Source: Gnetum montanum
Lineage: Eukaryota; Streptophyta; Gnetopsida; Gnetales; Gnetaceae
Assembly (NCBI GenBank): GCA_015680685.1
Contig: MNCI01029584.1
Coordinates: 307,104-371,103, forward strand
Direction: 5' to 3'
DNA length: 64,000 nt
Position numbers and translations under genes: made by a program. The notes beneath the pieces are model-generated. The model was not told the origin of the DNA. It saw only the letters and a program-made list of their open reading frames with translations, and made no database searches. This document shows positions 48,150 to 61,009 of this stretch, piece after piece (position 1 is the first letter of the stretch; every line of letters begins with the position of its first letter).

Positions 48150-48975
48150 CCACAAAATTGGTTGAATCCCAAATTGAAGTAGATCATTAAATAGGAAATC
48201 AAAAAACTCCTCAAGGTAGGTTTTATCTATCCCATTGCTAATAGTGAGTGGGTGATCTCACTTATGATTATGCTAAAGAAAGGTGGCATGTGGTAGGTCT
48301 ACATCAACTTCCAGCTATTGAGTATGGAAACATTCAAAGATCACTTTTCATTCACATTTATGGATCAAATGTTGAACACCATTTCTGGGTAATGCTATTA
48401 TAGTTTTTTGGATGGTTATAATGGCTATAACCAAATCTAGATCATGCTAGAATATCAGGCCAAAAAGACATTCAGGAGACCTTAGGGGACTTTTACATAT
48501 CAAAATATGTCATTTGTCCTATGTAATTCCCCTACCACATTCCAATGCCTAGTCTTGAGCATTTTTTTTATTTTTTTATTTTTTGCTAGTAGATTGGTAA
48601 TAGGGTGGAAGTCCTTATGGATGACTTCTCCACCTATGGGGTTACATAAGCCATGGACCATCTTGAGCAAGTGCTCAAAAAATGTGTGCAGACCAATCTT
48701 CGAAATAATTAGTAGAAGAGCCATATGATGATCTAGGAAGGCATTGTGTTAGGACACAAAATTTTACAAGCATGAATTGAGGTTAACCCTAAAATGAATA
48801 GGGTCATCTAAGGAATTACCCATCAACTAGAAAATATAAAAGATGTTCAATCATTCCTTGGATACATTGGCTACTATTGAAGATTCATAAAAAATCTCTT
48901 TAAGAACACAAAACTGTTGGTCAAGCTAACAAAAAAAGATGCTCCATTTGTTTAGACTAAGAAATGTAAAAATGC
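48150..48975 (+). pseudogene. Reverse transcriptase, composite unit 2
   Basis: The motifs LNPKLK, EIKKLLKVGFIYPIA, LMIMLKKGG, DHFSFTFMDQML, FLDGYNGYNQI, MSFVLCNSPTTFQ, VLMDDFSTYG (catalytic) and QSFLGYIGYY are present in order. A T-rich insertion (about 48564-48590) disrupts the region between TFQ and the catalytic motif. Codon 48438-48440 is TAG where element 1 has CAA. Confidence 0.9.
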
Positions 48976-49019
48976 ATTCTAATAGCTAAAGGAAAAACTC
49001 ATAGAAAATTCAATTCTAC

Positions 49020-49350
49020 GAGTACTAGGCTAGTCTATACCATTTCATGTGATGATAGATGCATTAAACTATGCCTTGGAGGCCATGCTTATGTAGTTAG
49101 ATGATCAGAAACATCCTTATTACATCCACTACATAAGCCAAAGCATTGTGGATGCACATCTAAACTGCACCACCATAGAAAAAGAATTGATGGTAGTGGT
49201 GTTTGTCTTGGAGAAATTCAAGTGCTATGTGCTTGGATAAAAAGTGTTCATGCACACAGACCATAGTGCAATTCACTTCTTGATGAACAAGCTAATGGTG
49301 AGGCCCCTATGTCATATGGTGGTTAATGATCTTACAAAAATTCAATCTTA
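49020..49350 (+). pseudogene. RNase H, composite unit 2
   Basis: Landmarks: PFHVMIDALNYALEAMLM, DDQKHPYYIHY, LNCTTIEKELMVVVFVLEKF and VFMHTDHSAIHFLMNK. The three acidic landmarks seen in gypsy RNase H are kept. Stops are fewer than in the copy at 19380. Confidence 0.88.
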
Positions 49351-49599
49351 AAATGGTAGATTGAAAGAGAACTAAGAATGTGGTTTCTCACCACTAGTAT
49401 TAGTTGATATGGGACAACAAAGAGAAGGAAAGCCTAATGTTTGATCAATTTCCTAATGAACCCCTCTTTGCAAGGGCTATAACTAAACAATTATCCACTA
49501 AGCCTAAATTGTACAATAGCATTATCAGCTATCTTCTCACTTAAGATATTTCCAAAGAGTTGGACCATCAAAAGAAACAACAATTTCTTCACTAGATGA

Positions 49600-50790
49600 A
49601 ATGCTTCATGGAGATCAATGGGGACCTATACAAGGTGTGCACCAATGCCCTGGTTTGATGGTGTGCCACTAATGCTGATCAACTACATGTTCTCTAGGAC
49701 ATTCATGAGTGTCTTTGTAAAGATCACTATGTAGGAAGACACACGATCATTAACATCCTAATGGCAAGATATTACTGGCTAATAATTTTTAGAGATGCTC
49801 ATCAATTTATCAAATCTTGTGAGCAATGTGATGATGGCATGACTACTTGAATGAAGGAACCTCAATAGTGAATCTAGCCACTAGAATCCTTTAACATCTG
49901 GGGCATTAACTTCATGGGCCCCATCATGTCCATGTCAAATGGAAATACATACATCATTGTCATTGTTAACTATTGTATGAAATGGGTAGAACTAGTAGCC
50001 GTCTTTGACTACACATTTTCTACTACTACTTAGTTTGTACAAAAAAATATTATTAATAGGTTTGGTTTGTCATGTGCATTGATTTCTAATAATAGAACTT
50101 ACTTTATAGGCACTACCTTTGGGAATCTCATGCAACGCCTAGGAATTGAGCATAAGTTAACAACACCTTATCATCCCTAAGCCAATGGTTAGGTTGAAAT
50201 CACAAATAAGGAAATCACTAAGATCTTAATGAGAAAAACTAGCAAATATAGGAGGGACTAGACCATGAAACTCAACAATGCTCTCTGAGCCTACCACTTT
50301 ACCTGGAAGCTTCCTATAGGCTAATCTTCCTATGAGCAAGTGTATGAAAAATTGTCAACTCTTCCTATTCAATTAGAAATTTGTACACTTTTAACAACCT
50401 ATGACCTTGACCTTGACTTAAGTATAGCATAAAAAGAAATATTAATGAATCTCAACATGCTAGATGAAAACTAATTGGTGGCCTTATCATATAACGAGTT
50501 ACACAAGGCATTTAGCAAAAACACCATTACCTTAGAATTAGGAAAGTTGAATTTCAACTAGGAGATAAGGTCCTCTACTAGAACCTCACACGTGCCACAA
50601 CAAACCAAGTTTCAAAAAATATGAGAAGGTTCTTAGATTATTTTTGAAACTTTTCTTTCTAGGGCCATGATGATCTACAAACCCAAAATCCTAGATAAGA
50701 AACAACTAGTCAACATGAAATAAATTAAACCTTTCCATGAGTATAAGGAAGCCAGGGTTCACAACACCTCCTCGAATGGACAACCATGCT
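49600..50790 (+). pseudogene. Integrase, composite unit 2
   Basis: The N-terminal zinc region is partly visible (DIHECLCKDHYVGRH, ILMARYYW, CEQCDDG: His and Cys spacing of an HHCC domain). The core follows: FNIWGINFMGPI (first Asp now Asn), YIIVIVNYCMKWVE, FGLSCALISNNRT (second Asp now Asn), TTPYHP and VEITNKEITKILM. Both visible catalytic Asp positions read Asn, each explainable by G-to-A. Confidence 0.88.
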
Positions 50791-52775
50791 TAATTTTTCA
50801 AATCTCATCCTTTCAGGTTAGTCATGGGGAAGATGGCCATCCATGCTAACCATTATAAGTGCTCCTCAGTTTTTCATATTTTTATTTTACACCTTGTTAT
50901 TTTTACAACTTTTTTGTTTTACACCTTCTTTATCTTACACCTTTTTTTTCTTTACTTTATTAACTTTAGGTTAATTTTTTTTTACCACATCCTTAGTATG
51001 TTTTATTTTTCTTGAATTTTTTACAATTTCTTGTATATTTTTCTTTATTTTGGTGTGATTTTCTTATTATGTTCTAATAATAACATGCCTTATTTCCAAC
51101 TAGGTATAGTGTAGTTTTCTTGATGTGGGAATGTGCTATCTAGTTATATAATTATTGGTGTCTAGATTCTAGCTTTGAATTTTGTTAGTGATAACTAAGA
51201 TATGGTTTCTTTTTCATGAAATAGGCGGTGAGTCCATGTCATCCACCCATCCACAAACTCTATGGTGTGAGTGTGAGGTCCCTTTTCATTTAATAAAATT
51301 TTAACAAACTTTTGACCTTGGTAGTTTTCAAGCTTGGGAAGGATTCAACGGTTTGAATAGTGTGTGACTTCAAAGGTATTCAATACTCTTTGTACTCTTC
51401 CACTTTTTTGGTTGCATGGGTGTTTTCATGGATTTCTTGCCATTCCATGTCAACCAATAATAGGAAGCTGAGTAAGTCTTTGCATGGTGTGGTTCCCACC
51501 AAACAAATTATGGGAATTTAAAGCACACACCTTAGACAAAATAAATGGGCTACAAGCACTGGTTATGGGACTAGAAAAACATCTTACCCATTCCTAAAGG
51601 ACCCCTCTAACTAAGGCCCTTTCTCACTTTCTACTTCTCATTTCTTCCTAAATAGGGAATGGTTGTTGTTCTATGTGAGCACTCTTGTGTCTCTAGGGGT
51701 GGATCGGTCTTAGAGTCATAATGAAAATTCACTGAATATGGTTGGTTTTGGTTTGAACTAAGGATGGATTTTAATAGGTCATTTAACCACAAAGTTCAGA
51801 AGGGACTTCAAGTAACCTTAATTGACTACTTCATTCCACTTTCTCTCTCTCTCTCATCCATCTATGCTTTCCATGCCTCACCTCACTAATGATGTTCATG
51901 TCCTTGTTCAATATTTTGATTTGAAGTATCAAAATTCCTAAGTATTTTCTTTTGGGTTCTTGTACTTAACTTTCCATAACCATTAATCATCCATGGGGAC
52001 TATGGACTCCTTGGTTTGAGGATATGTGAGGGCAACAAAGGGCATGTGCTTGCTTTGGGAAGAACCCACTTGCATATCTTTTGGTTGGATTAGTTATGCT
52101 TTTTATCCTTAGGCATTCTCATAATCAAATCCTTTGTGTGCCCCATCAATGACATCTAATTGTGCACAACTTCACAACATTTTTCATTGAAATCTTCTTT
52201 TTTATTGTTGTGAATTCTTTAATCCTCTTCAAGAATTTCACATTTTGGCTTTTCAAAATTTAATAATGGATCACTTATCCATTTCATCCTATTTTTTAGT
52301 CTTCTCATTAATGCTATTAAAAGAATCAATTCATCATAATCACAACCTAGCAAGGTGTAACTACCAATGAGAAAAGATACCTAAAAGCTATAAGTTATAT
52401 ATTGCACACTAATTTGTGATTATGTTGTGAATGCAGTGGGAAGCATGGATTACAGGTAGGATTATCTTCACCAAGGAATTAGCAGCAACATCATGCAACA
52501 AGGTCCTTTCATGATTAGTGGATCTTCTCCCTCGTTCTTCAGCTACTAGAGGAGTTGGATGTCAATTTTTGGCTAGGGTGTTTAATTCTATTGTGATGAA
52601 AATCCAATTTTATAAAAGATTATAAACCCATACACCTAGGCACTTAGAATCTATCTATTTCATTTGAGTCAATTCGCATGTTAGTCAATAATTCCATGCC
52701 TTCTTAATATTTTATAAGGGACTTTTTTCTCCTTTTGTTCACTCAAGGACAAGTTTTTATTTAATCATGAGGGTA
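50791..52775 (+). other. 3' noncoding region, composite unit 2
   Basis: Aligns with 42916-44886. The extra ORF seen in the 13.1-kb element is absent. Its place (about 52200-52560) holds a few hundred bases with no recognisable coding. Confidence 0.8.
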
Positions 52776-53667
52776 TGATGAAGTGTATTTTTTTCTAGCT
52801 CCAATATTGGATATCTAATTTAGAACCCTGATATCAGATACTCAATATCAAGGGCTCATATGTGATGTCACATATTTGATGTTGTAGGATGTGTGTTGGC
52901 CTATAAATATAGTGCATAGGTGCATCATTTGGGAGTGGTATTTGTCATAGAGTAGTAGAGATCTTGTAGTTTTTCTTTTCCAAAGTTAGAATATTTTCCC
53001 AAAGTGCCAATCGCAGGAGTCATTGAGTGTATGAGTCTATATTTGAGCACTATTGTACTTGAGCATGGTAGTGTGTGTGCTAATAAAGACAAGATTTTCA
53101 ATAAACCTTGTATTATTTTGACTAGATTAAATATTTTGTTCATGCATTTAATGTTTTTCAGCAATTTTATTTAATGCTTTTAAGTAATTAATCTAATTAA
53201 GGAACTAAGCTAGCTAATTAATTAAGCACATAATTATGATAGCTTCGGGCATGCAAATGATGCCTAGTAATCCCAGTGACACTTAATGTTTGGTAGCCCA
53301 ACAACATTATACGTATTTAGGATATACAAGGAAAGTGGGACCGAATGATTATGTTAAAATTAGTTACAAATTAGTTAGTTAGTTAGATTAAATTAGTAAT
53401 TAAATTACCTCATTACTTTCATCTTTTATTTTAAACACCCAAAACATAAAACATAAAAAATAATAAAAATCATACACCTCGATTACAATTAACCATACCT
53501 TTGCATATCATAATTGTAATTGGGATGACAATGAATAACTACTAGGGCAAGCTCACTTCCTAGAGTCTAGCATACCAAAAGTCAAAGGGTCCACAAAATT
53601 TGACCAGATTTTGCATGAACACTTAGTGATTCATATGGTTGAGCGTAGGGGTACTCACCACCCATCA
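52776..53667 (+). repeat. LTR3 of the composite, complete
   Basis: 892 bases, from TGATGAAGTGTA to CACCCATCA. The TATA box is at 52901-52910 and AATAAAG near 53081. It is followed by the target-site duplication ATGGT. Confidence 0.92.
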
Positions 53668-53900
53668 ATGGTCCAAAATGATTTCTTTTAAATCAAAAGG
53701 ATCAATTTAGAAAATTTGATGTTAAGGCCAATGAAGGAATAGTTTTTGGCTACTCATTTACTAGCAAGGAATACCATGTATATAATTAAAGAACATTGGT
53801 ACTAAAATAAACCATTAATGTCAAGGTTGATTATGAGCAAATACTTTCTATGGATGTGTAGGAAGAAGAAGAATAAGTATGAATAATCCCTAGTGCTCCA
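53668..53900 (+). pseudogene. Copia integrase, continuation after the nested insert
   Basis: If one ATGGT copy is removed, the frame from FHFYG at 41716 continues here as GPK, stop, FLL, then KFDVKANEGIVFGYSFTSKE and YHVYN. This is the conserved copia segment following the integrase core. Confidence 0.88.
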
Positions 53901-55080
53901 CCACTAGGTGAAGTTGAAGATCACCCACAAGAAAGGAAAATTGATAAAGACTCAAACAATGAAGATTCAATAGTAGTATATGCTCTCGATATGCTAATAT
54001 TAACTAGAGAATTTTTAGAAATAATCATCACCAAAATCCAAAATGGTGGAGTTAGAACTAGAATAGGCATAGGTCAACTTTAAGCATGTGTAGTGTATCT
54101 ATCGCAAATTAAACCAAGAACATTTGAGGAATCTATAGGAGATAAACATTAGATACAAGTTATGTAAGAATAGCAAAATCAAGTGAGAAGAAATGATGTT
54201 TTAAAATTCGTTCTTGAATCAAATAAAAAACTTATCATTGATACTGGATATTTAAGAGTAAAGCCATTAATTAAGGAATCATCATCAAGAATGAAGAAAG
54301 AGTTATATCCAAGAGTTATAATAAAAAAGAAGGAGTTGACTTTGAAGAAGCATTTACTCTAGTAGTGCAATTGGAGTGGCATGCTTTAAGGAATTTACTC
54401 ATCTTCAAATGGATGTGAAAAGTGCATTTCTAAATGGAGTAGCGTAAGAAGAAGTCTACATTGAACAACATGAAGGATATGTTCACTCTTACCTTCTTTA
54501 ATATGTTTATAAATTAAAAATAATCCTATATTAACTTAAATAGGCTTCTTGTGCTTGCTATGAAATATTATCTAATTTTTTTATTGAAATTTATTAAAAG
54601 ACATTTTTCTTCTTCCTTTATTCATCAAAACCTATGATACTGAGTTATTGGTAGTGAAAGTATATAAGGGTGATATTATTTTTAGTGCTACTAATCAACA
54701 TATTTACAAGATTTTACCAAGGTAATTTAAGATGAATTTAAAATGAGCATGGTGGAGGAAATGAGCAAATTCCTTAGACTACAAGTGTACCAAAACAAGC
54801 AAGGAATTTTTGATTCCCAAGCCAAATACATCAAGAATATCTTGGCTAAATATGGATTTCAAAATGTAAAACAAAAAGATATAGCAATGATCCATAGAAA
54901 AAAACGTAATAAAAATACTTAAGGTAAAGATGTAAATGAAAATATGTACAAGGGCATGGTAGGAATTTTGTTATATTTAACTACTAGTAGATTGTATGTT
55001 ATATTTAACTACTAGTAGATTGTCTGTTATATTAAGTATTGGGATATGTGTTTGATTTTAGTAAGAAATCCAAAGAATTA
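53901..55080 (+). pseudogene. Copia reverse transcriptase (decayed)
   Basis: After a hinge, the segments VDFEEAFTLVVQLEWHALR, then KSAFLNG, EEVYIEQHEGYV, a catalytic region decayed to VKVYKGDIIFSATNQ (YVDDIIFGATN in most copies), QVYQNKQGIFDSQAKYIKNI-like sequence and LYLTTSRLY follow the copia RT order. Frames switch several times. Confidence 0.82.
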
Positions 55081-55620
55081 TACCTTTATGTTGTTAAAAG
55101 AATTTTCCATTATTTAAATAGTACATCACATTAGGATCTTTGGTATCTTAACTATCCCAATCTCATTTTTATTGGGTATTGTCATGAAGACTATACAAGA
55201 TGTAAAATGGACAAGGAGTTAACTAGTAGATGCTACTATTTTTTGGACCTTGTTTAGTAGCATGGATTAGTAAAAAATAAAGCTCCATTGCCTTATTGAC
55301 TATTAAGCATAATACATAGCTATTGTGAGCTATAATGCTCAACTACTTTGAATGAAGCAAACATTGAAGGATTTTTGCATTAAAACTAGAATCATATCCA
55401 TTTTTATGATAATTAAAGTGCTATTACTATGATCAAAAGTCTAGTTTAACACTCTAAGACAAAAAACATTGAATTTAGACATCATTTTATTTGAGAGAAA
55501 GTGGCAAAAAATGTATTATTATAATTTTTTAAGATAGAAAAACAATGAACTAACATCATTATAAAAGCATTAGAAGAAAAGAAATTTAATCAACTATATT
55601 ATAATATTGGTATTCGACTA
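55080..55620 (+). pseudogene. Copia RNase H (decayed)
   Basis: Segments such as YLYVVKRIFHYL, WYLNYPNLI, GYCHEDYTRCKMDK and, near the end, NIEFRHHFI match the order of the copia RNase H and C-terminus. The frame is heavily broken. Confidence 0.75.
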
Positions 55621-56201
55621 TTCTTCATTAAGGGAAGCTAAGGCAATCCACTCCATATTTGTTCTTAGTTAGACTAAGGATAGGATAGTTTACTTTCTTT
55701 TGCATTTCATTCGATTTCTTTCATTTATGTTTCTTAGTTAGCTTCCTCATAATGAATTTCAATTTGTATTCTTCTAGAATACACTCATTCTTCGACTTTA
55801 TCTTAAGACACTGGTTGAGGAGAAGCATAGATCTAATAATACCCTTTGTAAGTGAAACATAGTTTTAAGGGAAGCACTTTTTTTTGTGCTTGTTCAAAAT
55901 GGAGAAAGAAAAATAAGACTCAAGAGAAAATATTAACAAAGATTTCCTTTTGCTATTGCTCTTACCTACTCATCCATTCTTTAAAGTTTTGGAATCTCCA
56001 AAAAGGAGCCTATTTGGCTAAAGTCCTACGTCAAATTAAGAAACATAATCTAATAGAACTATAGATCAAGAAAGTCATTTCAAACAAGTTATTTAAGCAC
56101 CAAGAAAATGTAAAACTTAAAGAAGCTGATTTAAGGATTCTGGAATGCATGAAGATAAGAATCAACTAAGTTAACATCATCTTTTCTCAACCTTAGAGAG
56201 A
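55621..56201 (+). other. Copia 3' internal noncoding region
   Basis: Lies between RNase H and the 3' LTR. No supported ORF; the 70-codon plus frame at 55852 is unrecognised. A purine-rich TTAGAGAGAG at 56192-56201 is a candidate polypurine tract. Confidence 0.55.
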
Positions 56202-57285
56202 GTCCAAACATCCAAGCTTCATGTTTGATATCTAAACCAAGAGTAGGTAGAGTTTAGGATCAACTTTCACCAAGCATCAACATCCTAGGTCTTAGTCCAA
56301 ATGTTGCAAATTACAAAGATTCCAAGCCTAAGGGTATATGTTCCAATCTTAAGATGTAAATCTCACTAGCATTGATTTAGATCTTACGATAGGAATCCTA
56401 GTAAGTCCTAGACATCTCACACAAGCCTTAGTCTTTTTAGCGTGGATGACCAAGTCTCAAATGGGACATCTTGAGTAGTGATTGTCATTTATATCTCTTT
56501 ATTAAACTCTAGTTCTTCATGGGAAAGATTTCTTGAATGCAATGATTATAAAGAAATGTGTTTAGCTCTTGATCCTTTAAGTAATCCATAACAATCATTG
56601 GCTACATCACTTTGGATTATGCAACGATTTGAATTTGATGAAAGGATTGGAAGTTCTATTAGTTTTTTGGCAGATACACTAGCATTGCTACATCCTTCTT
56701 GCAAATTTTTAATTTTTTTGTTGTAGCATTCATGAGTGCATGTTATTTAGAATCATAACCTTCTTATTTTTGTATTATGTATATTTGGATATGTATATAA
56801 GGCCATTTTTTCCCATTCATTTTATTGTTATAGTAAAATTAGAATGTATATAGATATTATTTTAAGGACCATCTAACCTACAATCACATTCTTATTATAA
56901 TTATTAAATATTTGCAAATCATAGATCCTCTCAATAAGGAGATCTAGATTACGGCCCTGAGGGGTTTAAGTGTTTGGTCATTTGCTTATACTTTGATAAG
57001 TATATGAGTATGTATTATAGAATCATTATAATTTTTATTGACCTTGTGAGGTCCTTGGAAGTCTTGTGTGATACTATGATTGCTCATCCTATAAGGACTG
57101 TGTGGCACTCAAGGATCTACCATAGTGATAGCCTCAGCCATACTTTAATTTCAGCTAAATTAGAGATGTCGAGCTTTATCACATATATTGGTGAGTATGT
57201 TTTAATTCTCATTGATATTCATTTTAATTAGATTAATTTTTACATTATCTTTATAGGACAATTTTAGGTGTAATTCATTCAACTC
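56202..57285 (+). repeat. 3' LTR of the copia element, truncated
   Basis: Aligns with 38642 to about 40300, for example 'aaacatccaag', 'attataaagaaat(g/t)t' and 'tcatgagtgcatgtt(g/a)tttagaatcat'. It lacks the terminal part present at about 40300-40366. Confidence 0.8.
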
Positions 57286-58350
57286 TCAGTTAATCAATCC
57301 ACACTAATAATGCAATAACTAGAACCTTATGTAGGTCTTCAGGATAAGGAAGCAATTTCTAAGAATTAAAATTGTAGTGGTGAACACATTAAGGGATAAA
57401 TTCATGTAGCTTATCATAATGTCCTACCTCATCACTCTAATTAGATAACCTTTTTTGTTTTAATAAGTATCAAGAATCGAGACCTTACATGATTAGGTAA
57501 TGTGCATACTATATTAGGTGATCATACTTTCCAATCAAACTTAGATGGTTTAAGCAAAGATGATTAGCAGAGAAACTTCACCTAGTAACATTTTATGTAC
57601 TAGGTAATATAATATATATCAAAATCTAAAGGAAATGTGCCAAATATAGGAATTAAACCCAATATCAAGAAAGTAATTTTGCATCTCCTTTAGAGATTTA
57701 AGGATGTGTGACCTAAGGATGAGATCAAGATCACATGTATCTCACTAGCAGTATGACAAAAGTCATTCAACTTCTGGTATGTATGGCATAAGGCTCATGA
57801 ATCTAATGATAGGATTGAATGGATGATTTATGATCATAGCTCGTAAGATATATTTAACATGAAGTTTGGATAAACTAATGGTACCACCAATGTTCATGAC
57901 TGAAAGTCATTGGCTGTGTAGGCAATTGTAGGAATGGTTCCACTATAGCTACTTTAGTGAGTTGATTTTATCATATTTCATCTATTCATGAGTAGGATGA
58001 TAGTCATTATGGGGTTCCAAGAGTAAGTAGTTGTCCAATCAACTATATCATTATTTCCTTTGCATTGAACCAATTTCATTAATGGCTCATATTCACTACC
58101 TTTATAACCACATCTAGTAGGTTGAAAGATCAATTGATAAATATTTATAATAGATATATTCAAGAGATATTTATTATAGAATATAATATAATACACAAAT
58201 AAACTAAAAATAATATAATAAGGTAAAAAAAATAATATAATTCATTACATCAATTCCACCAAGGTGACTCATTACAATAACCCTTAAAACTATTAGCTAT
58301 TATTTCCTACTTAGTAGTGGTCATTTCCTAGGAGTGACATATGCCCTTTT
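57286..58350. other. No gene seen; decayed DNA
   Basis: AT-rich with no ORF or repeat recognised. Confidence 0.5.
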
Positions 58351-58384
58351 TCAAAAGTACTTCTGAATGAGATTAACAATGAGA

Positions 58385-58470
58385 TGTTAACCTAGTGGAA
58401 AAACTTTTGATTTGAAAGATCTAAGTCATGGGTTTGATTATAGTTGATAATTTTGAGTTATAAAGTTCTA
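58385..58470 (+). repeat. tRNA-derived SINE-like fragment
   Basis: TAACCTAGTGG (A-box-like) is followed after about 45 bases by GGGTTTGATTA (B-box-like). The intervening 'gatctaagtcatgggtttgat' is typical of decayed tRNA-derived SINE heads. No full cloverleaf was found. Confidence 0.45.
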
Positions 58471-60654
58471 AATAGACTATATATCTATTTTCCTATATTA
58501 GAATTATTTTGGGGTTCCAACACATATAGTTTTGAATAAGAAAACCCTAGTGCATTTGTATTATCTTACATTACTTTGATTCTTTGATGCTTCCTACTTA
58601 GAAAAATTTGCTAGCACCATAAAACTTCATGGATTAATCACTTGTGAATAATGGTTAACATTTTTCATTGTATAAATTAGTTTAGGAAAAACCCCAAACC
58701 TAGGAGAGATTGGCTTCATGATTGTAGCTATGCATTCTATCATGGTTGAGGTATAAAAAAAATTAGGATATTTCAAAGTTAAACTTAATAAATAGTGAAG
58801 CACACAAATCAACATTTTTCTAAGTTAAAGAATGGAACAAAAATGAAAAGACTAACTTTTAAGCATGAAATAAGAGCATAATAATGAAGTAGGTTAATCA
58901 ATCATTACTAGAAATAGTTTTAATTGAAGAGTAACTTGATAGATGAGTCCTAGATCACCCCCTTAAAATTGACTTCAAAAATAATTTTTTTATGATTACA
59001 AAAATTATCACAATGTGGAAATAACATGATTTCCTTGTGAAGACCTACCCTTTCACCCACTCCAATAATAGCGCTACTAGTATGGAGCTTGCTAAAGTAA
59101 CCAAAAATTTAGATAAGTAGTTCAACACATCCCCTTGGTAGCATAGATTGATTCAAGAAGATCTTATTTATACTTGGAAATCCCTAAAAATAGAAAATAT
59201 GTAATTTATTATGATAGGGCATAGAAGTCTTGCTAACGTTTCCCACATACTAATGCATTGTTGTTATTAATCTCTTGGAATAAAAGCATCCAAAAAAATA
59301 ATTGGATTGATGTCATCTAATAAGATAAAGGTCTAAATGGAGGCATGCCTAGTAAGTAGAGATCACCATGCTAGATTATTTCTCTTAAATTCTATTTGAA
59401 TGCATTCCTCTCTCATGTTAAGTAAAAATAATAGGTGGAGTCCACCAAAATAAACTTCTTTAAAAACCTATATTTTTTTTATTGTTACTGCGATAGAAAA
59501 ACAATTTTTTACTACCACATGAGTTGAAGGAAGAAAAGGCTAACAATTCCTTGTTTGAACTATCATTAATTAGTTTCTTTCTTTTAAAAAAATGGCCTCA
59601 AGTGCTAGAGTCATGATTGTCCAAGACTTTTTTCCACTTTTAGTAGTCCATTCAAATGCTACTAATATAAAGCTAATCTAAACATGCTTATCATCTACAT
59701 CTAATTGTTGAGTTGGAAAATTCATTTAAAGCACATCTACATGATGACCTAGCAAAGCCCATTTAGAACTTATCTAAACACATTCAACAAATATATTTAA
59801 ATGTTGAGTTAGCTTCTATTTAGAGCTATCAAAATGTTCTTAACAACCATATCTAAATGTTGTCATCTAAACCTCATAATTCCTTGTGTATGAAAAGACA
59901 AAACACCAACATGGTTTGTATTTTGAAATCTACACTTTTCATAAATAGCTTCTTCAAAAAATGAGCTTAACTTTAGTAATAACATGCCATTTTAAAATGT
60001 CAAATAGAAAAATTTTTCAAATATCTTGGGAAAGCTTGGCTTTATTCTACGAAAAATTTCAACTTATACAAGAAATTAATCTTTGAGCTCAAAACACCTA
60101 GTGCATGTTACCCATTGCCATCCCACTTGATACATATAACCAAATGGTAATAATTTGCAACTATTAATGCTCTTTAAAAAATTGTAAATAAAAAATTAAA
60201 TCTATAATAAATTCACCTTCTATAATTGTAAGTTTACTCTCAAAAAAATAATTTAAGCATGTGTTCATTAGTTTTGTTAAGTTAATCTATTATTGAATTA
60301 TGAAGTTTATTGGTTACTAAAATATATGTCATTTAATATTATATTTTATTTATTATTTTACATTTTATTTAATAATTGATTTACCTATATCAAGTAACTA
60401 TTGTGCTAGGCACGTAGTTGTAGAAGATATACCTACTAAGGCTCCTTCTCAATGACTAGATAGTATAATATTTGTTATTTCTTTAACAAATATTTTTTGA
60501 GAGTTAAAAATTTTAAATAATATTCATTCAAAAATCATCAACTATCTATTATGGATATAGTCTTTTAGTTTTAAAATTTATTTTTTATTTCATGCTTTTA
60601 TTCAAGCATTACAATATTATGTAATTAATATTATTAAACTTCTAAAATCTAAGA
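58471..60654. repeat. Decayed repeats; part resembles the anonymous repeat
   Basis: 59400-59840 resembles 9320-9700 ('attcaaatgctact', 'atctacat', 'agcccatttagaact'). The remainder is AT-rich, with no gene recognised on either strand. Confidence 0.5.
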
Positions 60655-61009
60655 AGTAAAATTTTATATCAATTACCCTTGGTGTATGTTATTTGCAGAT
60701 GATATCATATTAGTATATATAGATCAAAAAAATATTGCTTCTAAAATGGAGAAGTGTATACATGTTCTAGAATTAAAAGGCTTTAAAATTAGCAAAAGGA
60801 AGAAAGACTCTATGAAATGAAATTTTAATAACAACATAAATAGTGGTGAAATAGAAATGACAATCCAAGGCAAAAAAGGTCCTACACTGCAAATAATTTT
60901 ACTACCTATGATCAATCCTCCAATTAGATGATGAAATTGATAAAGATATATAAAAAATAGAATTGACATAGGATGGTCAAAATGAAGACAAGATAGTTGT
61001 GTTCTATGT
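60655..61009 (+). pseudogene. LINE-type reverse transcriptase fragment
   Basis: The frame reads YPWCMLFADDIILVYID (catalytic FADD), then MEKCIHVLELKGFKISKRKK, and after decay a segment ending DEIDKDI, RIDIGW, KWRQDSCVLC. These are the FADDIVLV, LExxGFKISRxKTE and GWxKWRxxxGVLCD landmarks of non-LTR reverse transcriptases in plants. The sequence stops exactly where the minus-strand LTR begins, so it was interrupted by that insertion. Only the C-terminal part of the RT remains in the window. Confidence 0.82.

Larger units (their letters stand above)
41717..53667 (+). mobile_element. Three-LTR gypsy composite nested in the copia integrase
   Basis: The order is LTR1 (41717 to about 42148, truncated), partial integrase and 3' region (42155-44886), complete LTR2 (44887-45818), PBS, gag, PR, RT, RH, INT, 3' region, and complete LTR3 (52776-53667). 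The outer flanks have the duplication ATGGT (41712-41716 and 53668-53672), so the array occupies a single insertion site. The two internal regions match over integrase and 3' sequence. Unequal recombination between LTRs followed by a deletion from LTR1 into integrase would produce this. It belongs to the same group as the 13.1-kb element but lacks the extra ORF. Confidence 0.9.
38642..57285 (+). mobile_element. Decayed Ty1/copia element, split by a nested gypsy composite
   Basis: The order is 5' LTR, initiator-Met-type PBS, protease/pre-integrase, integrase, interruption (41717-53672), integrase continuation, reverse transcriptase, RNase H, 3' LTR. INT upstream of RT is the copia order. Without the nested insert, the internal part is about 3.9 kb; the gag region seems largely lost or unrecognisable. 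Stops are frequent throughout. The 3' LTR lacks its last portion. Confidence 0.9.

Noticed and set aside
41717-53667. Two independent gypsy insertions side by side
   Set aside because: Only the outer borders carry the ATGGT duplication, and the middle LTR is shared, so one insertion with later rearrangement fits better.
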